Assembly: GCA_004296145.1 (NCBI GenBank)
Contig: SEBM01000039.1
Span: 1 to 13,991, forward strand
DNA length: 13,991 bases
Direction: 5' to 3'
DNA from: Flavobacterium sp.
Lineage (GTDB): Bacteria > Bacteroidota > Bacteroidia > Flavobacteriales > Flavobacteriaceae
Positions 1-6,496 of this stretch are shown piece after piece (position 1 is the first letter of the stretch; the number at the start of each line of letters is the position of its first letter). The notes below the pieces were generated by a model. The model was not told where the DNA came from. It did not search any database and was given only the letters and a program-made list of their open reading frames with translations. A program made the translations under genes and the position numbers.

Positions 1-383
1 GAATAAGAATGATTTCCCACCAAATGCCCTTCGTCGATAATTTGTTTTAAGATTTCCGGATGCGCTTCAATGTTTTTTCCGATACAGAAAAAAGTTGCTT
101 TTGCATTGTATTTTTTTAAAAGAGCCAAAACTTCCAAAGTATAAGAAGTGGGTCCGTCATCAAAAGTAAGTGCGATTTTTTTTTCTGTTTCTAATGGATT
201 ATTGCAAAAAGCTTTTACGTGATAATTAGAAGAAATTATGGAAGATCCAACAGCATTTATTCCAATCCAGATTAGAATTATTCCCAAAAACCAAAGAAAA
301 TTTACCGTAATATAAAAATTCAGAAGATTGAGAAGAAGCACTAAAAAGATAAAAAACAGCGATATGTTTCTGTGCGTTATCAT
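1..383 (-). CDS. Polysaccharide deacetylase-family protein (NodB domain), N-terminal part, cut by window edge
   Basis: Reading down from the ATG at 381-383 gives 127 complete codons, open to the window edge, so the C-terminal part is missing. Residues about 8-28 and 29-51 are two hydrophobic membrane segments. The NodB homology domain follows: TFDDGP at residues 73-78 supplies the metal-binding and catalytic Asp pair, and GNHSY at 123-127 is the start of the HxxxH metal-binding motif. Family members are metal-dependent hydrolases that remove N- or O-acyl groups from sugars; here the domain would be membrane-anchored. The start codon overlaps the TGA stop of the CLF-like gene as ATGA, so the two are probably translationally coupled, which places this gene in the pigment operon. 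Its substrate cannot be told from sequence. Family call is firm; a role in the pigment pathway is inference. Confidence 0.9.
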   Translation of the reverse strand, partial: MITHRNISLFFIFLVLLLNLLNFYITVNFLWFLGIILIWIGINAVGSSIISSNYHVKAFCNNPLETEKKIALTFDDGPTSYTLEVLALLKKYNAKATFFCIGKNIEAHPEILKQIIDEGHLVGNHSY

Positions 384-1444
384 TTGGATAGTAGCGTAAA
401 ACTATGATTTTTTCCGTTTAACTGATTGTATAACAAAATAGTTTTATAAACCGGTTTTCTAACCGAATTAACTTTTATAATTTCAGGAACTTCCTGTGTT
501 TTGATGATTTTTGCCGCCATCCAAAATGCAAAAGCCGATGCCGTATCATATTCGCCGCTCAAATGTTTGTAATACAAAACAGGTGTTTGGGCAAAAGCAT
601 TTTCGGCAAGATTTTTATAATAATTTTCAAAATCAGTATTTCCGTCAAAACCTAAAATTAGGGCATCAATATCAGAAATATCAAGATTATTTGATTTTAG
701 AAAAGATCTGATTTCAGTTTCAATTTCATTTTGTTCTAAAGTATTTACGATATGAATATCCAGAAGTTCCGCATAGGTTTTTTCTTTTCTTTCATTTTCT
801 AAAACAAAAAAACTGGCACCTTCACCATAAACGGCGCCGCTTGTAGTAGAAGTTAAAACATCATAAGGAGCAGAATTGTCTTTTTTGATGCGTCCGTTTA
901 ATTTGAAAAGAGCGGTTGTATATTCGCCATTTTCATCGACACCGCCTACCAAAATAGAATTTGCTTCCTCTTCTTCAATCTGCATTTTGGCATCAATCAA
1001 AGCCGATTCAAAAGAAACCGCACCATTCACGTAAGTGAAATTATAACCTTTGCATTGCTGTAAAAGAGCAATTTGCGCACCAACCGTATTATGGGTTGAT
1101 TGTATAAAAGAAGTCGGAGTCAGAAACTCTTCTTTATTGTCTAAAATGCTTTTCAGGAATTTTTCAGAATCTTCAATGCATCCTAAACCGGTTCCGGTAA
1201 TGATGGCATCAACGTTTTCTACATTAGCATCTTTCATGGCCAATGCCGAAGCTACGATTCCGTTTTTGACACCTTTTGCCATTCTGCGGCTTGCAGCTGG
1301 CGAAATATATTCTTTATATGCCGGCGGAATAATTGCCAGCACATTTTCTTCATGATTTACAACGGCTTCTTCTAAAAAAACAGCATCAAATGTTTTTTGA
1401 GTCGAAATACAGCCTACTCCATTTATATATGTTTTTTTTGTCAT
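380..1444 (-). CDS. Ketosynthase chain-length-factor-like protein (catalytically inactive KS homologue)
   Basis: A 354-residue thiolase-fold protein related to FabF ketosynthases. An in-frame start lies ten codons upstream at 1474, but the ATG at 1444 is preferred: it overlaps the TAA of the upstream ketosynthase as TAATG, and the protein then begins MTKKTYINGVGCIS, matching the KS N-terminal strand. All three catalytic positions look lost. The nucleophile elbow (residues 139-147) reads VNGAVSFES without Cys, the HGTxT region (264-271) reads LGFDGNTD, and the GHTxxASG region (297-304) reads GEYDTASA. GGVDE at 167-171 and YGEGASFFVLE at 206-216 keep the fold signature. Such proteins act as the non-catalytic partner of an active KS and help set chain length, as in type II polyketide and aryl polyene KS/CLF pairs. 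The partner is probably the gene directly upstream, to which it is coupled. Confidence 0.88.
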   Translation of the reverse strand: MTKKTYINGVGCISTQKTFDAVFLEEAVVNHEENVLAIIPPAYKEYISPAASRRMAKGVKNGIVASALAMKDANVENVDAIITGTGLGCIEDSEKFLKSILDNKEEFLTPTSFIQSTHNTVGAQIALLQQCKGYNFTYVNGAVSFESALIDAKMQIEEEEANSILVGGVDENGEYTTALFKLNGRIKKDNSAPYDVLTSTTSGAVYGEGASFFVLENERKEKTYAELLDIHIVNTLEQNEIETEIRSFLKSNNLDISDIDALILGFDGNTDFENYYKNLAENAFAQTPVLYYKHLSGEYDTASAFAFWMAAKIIKTQEVPEIIKVNSVRKPVYKTILLYNQLNGKNHSFTLLSK

Positions 1445-2643
1445 TAGCTTTTTGAAAATATAAGGGTGGAACAATTTCCTCCAAAACCAAAAGAATTGGA
1501 TAAAACATGTTCGATAGTTGCGTTTTTTAATGAAGTTTGCGGTTTCAGATCAAACTCTTCCATTGGCGTTTCAAAATTTAGATTCGGATAAACCACATTA
1601 TTCTGAATGGCCAAAACGCTGTAAACAGCTTCAATTGCTGCGGCTGCCGCCAAAGTATGTCCCGTAAAAGGCTTTGTCGAACTAAAGTCCGGAACGTTTT
1701 CGTCTTCGTAAATTCTTTTTAAAGCTCTTCCTTCAGACAAATCATTGTTTGGAGTTGCCGTTCCGTGTACGTTGATATAATCAATTTCAGAAGGTTTTAA
1801 ACCCGAAACTTCAAACGCTTTTTTCATCGCCAGGTAAGCGCCATCTCCATTTTCTGAAGAAGCGGTCTGGTGAAAAGCGTCGTTTGCATTTCCGTAACCG
1901 GAAACTCTTGCCAGCACTTTTTTATTTTGTTTTTCGACAATTTCATCCGATTCTAAAACTAAGTAAGCTGCTGCTTCACCAAGATTTAATCCTTTACGAT
2001 TATTGTCAAAAGGTTTGTTATAATCGTCAGATAAAATCATTAAAGTTTTAAAACCGTTGATGGTAAATTTTGCCAAAGCATCGGCACCGCCAACAATGAC
2101 ACGGTCCAATTTTCCGGTTTTAATAAGTCTTGCGCCCAGCATAATAGAATTTGCCGCAGACGAACAAGCGGTACTTATTGTCGTAACCATTCCTTTTAAA
2201 CCTAATTCTTCTGCAATTTTATCGGCAACATCACCGCCGTCATGACACGTAATGTATTTTACCAGTTCCGGTTTTTCGAAATAATCGTAATAATGTTTTT
2301 CGGTCATATCCATTCCGCCAACACTTGTTGCCGAAATAAGTCCGGTTCTAAATTCATTTATAGAGGTTATACCGGCATTTTCAACAGCTTGTTTTGCTGC
2401 CAAAGTACCAATCATCGCCGTTCTTGAAAAATTGTTAGAATCAGGAAGATTCAATTCAGCAATCAATTCTGAATTCGTTTTTTTGATTTCCCCAACTTTA
2501 ATTACATCTGCATGAACAGTCGGAATATTCTGGATTTGAGAAACGCCGATTTTATTTTCGGTTAACGAAATAAAATTCTCTTCAACCGAATTTCCGATTG
2601 CAGAAATTATTCCCATTCCCGTTATAGCAACACCTCTTTTCAT
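1444..2643 (-). CDS. Beta-ketoacyl-ACP synthase (FabF/KAS II-like), catalytically complete
   Basis: A full-length 399-residue KS that would extend the growing polyene by decarboxylative condensation with malonyl-ACP. The triad is intact: Cys160 in STACSSAANS, His293 in NVHGTATPNND and His329 in KPFTGHTLAAAA. The N-terminal AITGMGIISAIGN and the C-terminal SNSFGFGGNCSTLIF are typical of FabF-type enzymes. It starts with ATG at 2641-2643, 97 nt downstream of the ACP stop across an A/T-rich inverted repeat, and its stop overlaps the CLF-like gene by one base. That overlap suggests equal synthesis and a heterodimer, as for the ApeO:ApeC pair of aryl polyene clusters. The family is certain; the assignment to polyene elongation comes from context. 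Confidence 0.95.
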   Translation of the reverse strand: MKRGVAITGMGIISAIGNSVEENFISLTENKIGVSQIQNIPTVHADVIKVGEIKKTNSELIAELNLPDSNNFSRTAMIGTLAAKQAVENAGITSINEFRTGLISATSVGGMDMTEKHYYDYFEKPELVKYITCHDGGDVADKIAEELGLKGMVTTISTACSSAANSIMLGARLIKTGKLDRVIVGGADALAKFTINGFKTLMILSDDYNKPFDNNRKGLNLGEAAAYLVLESDEIVEKQNKKVLARVSGYGNANDAFHQTASSENGDGAYLAMKKAFEVSGLKPSEIDYINVHGTATPNNDLSEGRALKRIYEDENVPDFSSTKPFTGHTLAAAAAIEAVYSVLAIQNNVVYPNLNFETPMEEFDLKPQTSLKNATIEHVLSNSFGFGGNCSTLIFSKS

Positions 2644-2740
2644 TTTAGATTTATGATTTTAGATTGTAGATTTTTAAACTATTCTTTAGATTTTTATTTC
2701 TGTAAAAGAAATCTAAAATCTTAAGTCTAAAATCTAAAAT
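2644..2740. repeat. A/T-rich imperfect inverted repeat between ACP and KS genes
   Basis: The 97-nt gap between the ACP and KS genes consists almost wholly of variants of TTTTAGATTT and its complement AAATCTAAAA. Copies in one orientation lie at about 2643-2691 and in the other at about 2707-2740, so the gap can fold back on itself. A central stem is ATTTCT (2695-2700 region) pairing with AGAAAT just after it, extended outward by TTTAGATTT against AAATCTAAA. There is no G+C-rich stem as in a usual intrinsic terminator. It resembles the short dispersed A/T-rich palindromes common between genes in Flavobacterium genomes. A role in mRNA stability or in differential expression of ACP versus KS is possible but not shown. 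Confidence 0.7.
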
Positions 2741-2998
2741 TTACTTCGTTCTGTTAGCGTCAATATACGCTGCCATTGTTTCGATAGACTGGAAAATAGT
2801 TTTTCCTTCTTTCGGATCTACTAATTTGATTCCGTAATCTTTATCTAAAATCACGATTAATTCAAGAGCATCAATCGAGTCCAGACCTAAACCGTCTCCA
2901 AATAACGGATCGTTATCTGCAATATCTTCTACTGCGATATCTTCAAGGTTTAAGGTAGTAATGATTTTATTTTTTAATTCTGCTTTTAATGCTTCCAT
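2741..2998 (-). CDS. Acyl carrier protein
   Basis: An 85-residue acidic protein of normal ACP length. Ser41 in GLGLDSIDALEL is the site for the 4'-phosphopantetheine arm; it lies at the start of helix II with the usual hydrophobic continuation. It would carry the growing acyl or polyene chain as a thioester among the ketosynthases and dehydratases encoded around it. The start ATG at 2996-2998 is only 2 nt downstream of the half-KS stop, so the two are co-transcribed. Because it sits beside dedicated KS and CLF genes it is more likely the pathway-specific ACP than the housekeeping one of fatty acid synthesis. A separate DarC-type ACP for the resorcinol branch is not seen in the window. Confidence 0.95.
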   Translation of the reverse strand: MEALKAELKNKIITTLNLEDIAVEDIADNDPLFGDGLGLDSIDALELIVILDKDYGIKLVDPKEGKTIFQSIETMAAYIDANRTK

Positions 2999-3000
2999 GA

Positions 3001-3618
3001 TTATTTAGTATATAATGTATTGATCGTTTCGTTTTTGTAATTCCCGTTTTCTTCTTTACTCAAGATACAAAGAAAAGCTTTATAATTGTCATTAAAAAGT
3101 TCTGTCCAGCCGCATAAAACTTTTTCTGCTTTATTTGTGTTTAACAATATCTCAGAATAGTTAAACATAAATGCGGAATTAAAAGCATCAAATATAAAGA
3201 AAGAATTCTCACTTTTAAGCTTATGACGTATACTTATTTCGCCAAGACAAATGTTTGGCAGCGTATAAACAAAAACCGCCGGACTCGGAAAATAGTTTTC
3301 TTTGTCAGAAATAGATTCCTGATGTTTAATATCAGTATCTAAACTTGATGATTTATTGGCCACAACCAAAGCGATGTTATTGTCTTTTTCAGCTATCGTA
3401 ATCGGACTCAAAAGCAACTCTGAACCTAAAAAAGCCAGTTTGCTCAAAGCATCCATTTTGAAAAACTTTGGATATTGGATTTCAAAATGACGTAAAGCTT
3501 GTTTGGCAAAATCAGCAAATTCTGTTGGTTCAATTTTGAATACAGATTCGCCGTTGAGAACAATTTCGTTGTTTTCTATTTTGATGTAGGATTGTATGTA
3601 GGTTTTGTTTTGAGTCAT
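3001..3618 (-). CDS. Half-length ketosynthase-like protein without catalytic residues
   Basis: A 205-residue protein that resembles only the N-terminal half of a thiolase-fold ketosynthase. The stretch from about residue 82 follows KS order: IALVVANKSSSLDTD, then PSPAVFVYTLPNICLGEISIR (112-132, the usual Phe and Leu-Pro-Asn before the nucleophile strand), then FDAFNSAF at 143-150 where a KS has the Cys elbow, then CGWTEL at 169-174 in place of the GGxE turn. The nucleophile position has no Cys and the domain with both His residues is absent. Length and tight spacing (14 nt from the gene before, 2 nt to the ACP gene) argue for a real gene rather than debris. It could be a scaffold or chain-length partner, or a protein holding the ACP; the function is unknown. 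The KS relationship is my reading of motif order, not a computed alignment. Confidence 0.75.
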   Translation of the reverse strand: MTQNKTYIQSYIKIENNEIVLNGESVFKIEPTEFADFAKQALRHFEIQYPKFFKMDALSKLAFLGSELLLSPITIAEKDNNIALVVANKSSSLDTDIKHQESISDKENYFPSPAVFVYTLPNICLGEISIRHKLKSENSFFIFDAFNSAFMFNYSEILLNTNKAEKVLCGWTELFNDNYKAFLCILSKEENGNYKNETINTLYTK

Positions 3619-3632
3619 TTTCTAAACATCAA

Positions 3633-4124
3633 CTAAGTCAATAGTATTTTTTCGCTTTTCATTATTTCGACTGCTTTTTCAGTTTCTTTCGAGCCATCAT
3701 TCAAAGAACCGGGAAGCATAATTAATCTTTTCTTTTGCTTTCCATTCTCATCTTCAAATGTAATTTCAAATCTTGATCGTGTTAATCCAGTTTTGCCATT
3801 TATAAATCGCGTGTCTTTTATTTTATTTCTTTCTATAATTGGCGTAGCCGAATTATTTAAGCTTTTTAAAATTGCATAACCCAAAAAAAAGGCAAATAAA
3901 ACATAAAATATAGCAGAACCATTTTGTTGGTTTTTAAAACTTACAAATGCATTATAAAACATAAAAACAGCAAGCCCTCCATAAATAATTAAAATTTTGG
4001 AAATATTATTTCCAACAACTGTTTTAGAAACATTTCCAATTATACCATCTCTGGTTAAAACTATTTGATCAGGAAGAACATGACAAAATCCTGTTTTTGT
4101 TTTGAATGTTTTTTCTTTTTCCAT
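3633..4124 (-). CDS. Hypothetical two-pass inner-membrane protein
   Basis: I do not recognise a named family with confidence. The 163-residue product has a soluble N-terminus (1-40, with the segment GFCHVLPDQIVLTRDGI), two closely spaced membrane helices at about 42-62 and 70-87, and a basic, polar C-terminal part (95-163) with alternating strand-like segments. Short loop plus strand-rich tail recalls small PH-like membrane proteins, but that is a weak impression. It starts 34 nt after the lipoprotein stop and ends 14 nt before the half-KS start, so it is probably co-transcribed. Nothing in it suggests polyene or resorcinol chemistry, and with the lipoprotein it interrupts the run of biosynthetic genes. 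Confidence 0.75.
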   Translation of the reverse strand: MEKEKTFKTKTGFCHVLPDQIVLTRDGIIGNVSKTVVGNNISKILIIYGGLAVFMFYNAFVSFKNQQNGSAIFYVLFAFFLGYAILKSLNNSATPIIERNKIKDTRFINGKTGLTRSRFEITFEDENGKQKKRLIMLPGSLNDGSKETEKAVEIMKSEKILLT

Positions 4125-4158
4125 TAATAATATTATGAGTGCTTTTTTCTAATTATTT

Positions 4159-4773
4159 TTATGAAACCCAGGTTCTAACAATTTCACTAATATGCCATTC
4201 ACCAGATTTATTTTCAATTGTAATTTCAAACCCTTGTCCGCATTTTCCGCCACCACATGAAGCCCTTGCTTCTAAAGTTCCGGATGTTTTCTTTTTGTTA
4301 AAATGAATTTTATGAATTAAAATAGTGCCAACTGGCATTTTACTTTCTTCGTCGTTTAAATCCCAAAATCTTTCCTCAGGAAATTTAGAAGAATATTGGA
4401 AATTAAATCTTTTATTGTTTTGAAATGGAGTCAAATCAAATTTTTCATCGTTGACACCATTACTGACTATAAAATCATGAACACCGATTAAAATTCTTGC
4501 TTTATCTTTTTTGATACTATCCTGACGATGATAATATTTTTTTAATATTTCTTTGTGTGCAACCGTATCACGCTTATTTGTTTTAGGGTCTAATCTTGGA
4601 GGCGGAGGTGGAGGAAGAATGACTCTTCTATCCATATAAATAGAATCTACAATTTCGACAAACACACTATTTAAAACTTGTTTCTCAAATTCAGATTCAG
4701 ACACTTCTTTCTTTTTGCATCCAAAAGATGAAAGAAGAATTAAAGCTATAAATATGAATTTTGATAGTTTCAT
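4159..4773 (-). CDS. Hypothetical lipoprotein with polyproline run
   Basis: A 204-residue predicted lipoprotein. The N-terminus has Lys residues, a hydrophobic core IFIALILLSSFG and Cys19, followed by KKK, so signal peptidase II would cleave before Cys19 and leave a lipidated protein facing the periplasm or beyond. Residues 54-59 are six consecutive prolines, a stretch that normally needs EF-P during translation. A Cys-Gly-Gly-Gly-Lys-Cys motif at 173-178 could form a small disulfide loop or bind a ligand. The C-terminus EWHISEIVRTWVS resembles the end of a small beta-rich domain. It begins 26 nt after a ketosynthase stop, within a dispersed repeat. I do not recognise the family, and a link to the pigment pathway is only positional. 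Confidence 0.8.
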   Translation of the reverse strand: MKLSKFIFIALILLSSFGCKKKEVSESEFEKQVLNSVFVEIVDSIYMDRRVILPPPPPPRLDPKTNKRDTVAHKEILKKYYHRQDSIKKDKARILIGVHDFIVSNGVNDEKFDLTPFQNNKRFNFQYSSKFPEERFWDLNDEESKMPVGTILIHKIHFNKKKTSGTLEARASCGGGKCGQGFEITIENKSGEWHISEIVRTWVS

Positions 4774-4778
4774 TTTTT

Positions 4779-4805
4779 AATTCGTGAAAATTCGTGCAAT
4801 TAGTG
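4779..4805. repeat. Dispersed AATTCGTG-type repeat copy
   Basis: The bases from 4779 hold two direct copies of ATTCGTG, four bases between them, followed by CAATTAGTG. The same unit, with one or two base changes, occurs at 13109-13135 and, inverted, at about 12978-13004. This copy overlaps the stop codon of the ketosynthase ending at 4800 and fills the 26-nt gap before the lipoprotein gene. It marks one edge of the two non-biosynthetic genes. It looks like a single arm of the palindrome seen whole near 13 kb. Confidence 0.65.
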
Positions 4806-5942
4806 TTTTATTTTCTCAAAAACCACAGCCGTATTACAACCTCCAAATCCGGAAGCCGTTTTCAAAAAGAAATCAATATTAGATTCTTTATTTTTATCAA
4901 TTACATTAATATTTTCGCTTACGCCGATTTCATCAAAACCTTTCGATTCAAAAAGTATATTTTGATTTACAGATTCAATTGCAATTACCGTTTCTAATAA
5001 TCCCGAAGCGCCAAGTGTATGTCCGTAAAAACCTTTTAAACTATTGATTGGAACGTTTTGTAAATCCAAACGATTTAAAGCAATGGCTTCCATTTCGTCG
5101 TTGAATGGTGTTGCAGTTCCGTGTGCCGAAATATAATCGATTTTTTGAGCGTCAATCTGAGCTTCTTTTAAAGCATTTTGAATACTTAAAAACAAACCTT
5201 CACCGGTTCTTGATGGACCAGAAATATGATTGGCGTCATTTATAGAACTGTCGCCAAGAACTTTTATTTTTGCGTTTTTGGCTTCCGCCGAAAGTAAAAC
5301 AGCAGCTGTTGCTTCTCCTAAACTTACTCCGGTTCGGTTTTCAGAATACGGTTTACAAGGCAAATCACTCATCGCCTGAAAAGCATTAAAACCGGACAAA
5401 ACAAATTCTGAAACTTCGTCGCCGGCAACAACAAAAACATTGTCATAAAGCTCAGACTGAATCAATCGTTTAGCTACAGAAACAGCTAAAATTCCGGAAA
5501 CGCAGGCATTTGAAACCACAATTGGCTGTGTTTGAAATCCGAAGAAATCAGCAACATTTTTTGCTAAAACATCTAAATGTGCGCTTTGAAAACTTTCCTC
5601 AGAATTATTTTGTAAAGCCGTAACATTTCCCTTGGTTGTAGAAAGTAAAAATCCGGTTTTTGAATTTAAAGCAACTCCGGAATTTTTGATAATCGGCTCC
5701 AAAGCCAGAATCATCATTTTTTCTAAACGGGAATATTTAGTTTCGGAACTGATTTCCGCGAAAGCGTTATTTATATTTTCATCGCTAATAATGGAAGCAT
5801 AAAATGAATTTGGCATTAAAGAAATATCATTATGCAGCTGAATTCCCGAATCACCACGAAGAATCGCTTCGATATTTGATGATACATCAAAACCTAAAGG
5901 CGTGATACAATTCGTTTCTGTTATGTATATTTCTTTTGTCAT
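4800..5942 (-). CDS. Beta-ketoacyl-ACP synthase (FabF/KAS II-like), second complete copy
   Basis: A 380-residue ketosynthase with intact catalytic residues: Cys147 in VSNACVSGILA, His274 in ISAHGTATPFND and His308 in GFYGHTLGASGL. The C-terminal TASGFGGCNTAVVFEK is the usual glycine-rich end. An in-frame start nine codons upstream (5969) is rejected because that extension is read from an inverted repeat; the ATG at 5940-5942 gives MTKEIYITETNCITPLG, the normal KS beginning. It is clearly different from the KS at 1444-2643, so the cluster has two active elongating enzymes, perhaps for different chain steps or for polyene versus resorcinol precursors. It lies 104 nt downstream of the thioesterase gene. 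A 30-bp inverted repeat ends 11 nt before its start codon and could affect its translation. Confidence 0.94.
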   Translation of the reverse strand: MTKEIYITETNCITPLGFDVSSNIEAILRGDSGIQLHNDISLMPNSFYASIISDENINNAFAEISSETKYSRLEKMMILALEPIIKNSGVALNSKTGFLLSTTKGNVTALQNNSEESFQSAHLDVLAKNVADFFGFQTQPIVVSNACVSGILAVSVAKRLIQSELYDNVFVVAGDEVSEFVLSGFNAFQAMSDLPCKPYSENRTGVSLGEATAAVLLSAEAKNAKIKVLGDSSINDANHISGPSRTGEGLFLSIQNALKEAQIDAQKIDYISAHGTATPFNDEMEAIALNRLDLQNVPINSLKGFYGHTLGASGLLETVIAIESVNQNILFESKGFDEIGVSENINVIDKNKESNIDFFLKTASGFGGCNTAVVFEKIKH

Positions 5943-5953
5943 TTTATTTCTTT

Positions 5954-6034
5954 CCTGCAAGGTTTTCAAAACCTTGTAGGTATTATTTGATTATGTATAA
6001 TTTTATACCTACAAGGTTTTGAAAACCTTGCAGG
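5954..6034. repeat. Perfect 30-bp inverted repeat with 21-nt spacer, upstream of KS gene
   Basis: Arms at 5954-5983 and 6005-6034 are exact reverse complements over 30 bases, separated by a 21-nt A/T-rich spacer. Each arm also contains its own 19-base palindrome, CAAGGTTTTCAAAACCTTG, symmetric around one central base. The element fills most of the gap between the thioesterase and ketosynthase genes. In RNA it would form a very stable hairpin ending 11 nt before the KS start codon, with the edge of the stem overlapping an AGGAAAG purine stretch. Candidate roles are a dispersed REP-like unit, an mRNA processing or stabilising hairpin, or a partial terminator. No transposase gene is linked. Confidence 0.9.
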
Positions 6035-6046
6035 AGCCAGAAAAGG

Positions 6047-6496
6047 CTACATTAATAACCCAACCTTTTTTTTCCATTCTTCATAAAATGGTGGATTGGT
6101 CAGCATTAAATTTCCTGCGGCATCTAAAAATACCTGAACGGTTTCGCCTGTGCAGGCAATTTCGCCTTTGTCATCAATAATTTTAAAACGGTAAATCATT
6201 TTGGCGGCAGGCGTATCTACAACTGTCGTTTCAATTGTGACCACATCGCCGTAACGAAGCGATAATTTATGTTCGCATTTTGATTTTACAATTGGAGTCG
6301 TGTATCCGGTTTTGGCAATGTCCAGATACGTCAATCCGTGCTGGCGGCCAAAAGCTTCACGTCCGTCTTCAAAATAAGTTATATAGTTGCCATGCCAGAC
6401 AATTCCCAATGGATCGGTTTCGTTAAAACGAATCCTGATTTCGTGAGAAACGGTTAGGTGAGCGGCCTCGTTAAACTGTTCTTTTTTTCTTGTCAT
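6047..6496 (-). CDS. Hotdog-fold acyl-CoA/acyl-ACP thioesterase (4HBT, YbgC-like)
   Basis: A 149-residue single hotdog domain. The segment RFNETDPLGIVWHGNYITYFEDGREAFG (residues 23-50) is the 4HBT signature, with Asp28 as the expected catalytic residue, His35-Gly36-Asn37 next to it and the start of the central helix at YFEDGREAF. It would hydrolyse an acyl thioester, releasing a chain from ACP or CoA or clearing wrong intermediates. The only sensible start (ATG at 6494-6496) lies inside the permease gene, giving a 26-nt overlap and probable translational coupling. In aryl polyene and flexirubin clusters a thioesterase of this kind is a regular member. Family call is firm; substrate is inferred from context. 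Confidence 0.93.
   Translation of the reverse strand: MTRKKEQFNEAAHLTVSHEIRIRFNETDPLGIVWHGNYITYFEDGREAFGRQHGLTYLDIAKTGYTTPIVKSKCEHKLSLRYGDVVTIETTVVDTPAAKMIYRFKIIDDKGEIACTGETVQVFLDAAGNLMLTNPPFYEEWKKKVGLLM

Noticed and set aside
511..1355. Plus-strand open frames at 511-711 and 1050-1355
   Set aside because: They lie opposite the CLF-like gene, show no family motifs, and look like antisense shadows of its codons.
1445..1474. Ten-codon upstream extension of the CLF-like protein
   Set aside because: It lies inside the upstream KS gene and adds no KS-like sequence; the ATG at 1444 gives a TAATG overlap and a normal KS N-terminus.
2644..2740. CRISPR-like array from repeated TTTTAGATTT units
   Set aside because: Units are short, irregular, in both orientations and without unique spacers of even length; no cas gene is nearby.
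5943..5969. Nine-codon upstream extension of the second ketosynthase
   Set aside because: The added residues are read partly from the 30-bp inverted repeat; the ATG at 5940-5942 gives the expected KS start.
5954..6034. Insertion sequence or MITE with terminal inverted repeats
   Set aside because: The arms are perfect inverted repeats, but there is no target-site duplication I can see and only a 21-nt spacer; a mobile origin is possible but unsupported from one copy.
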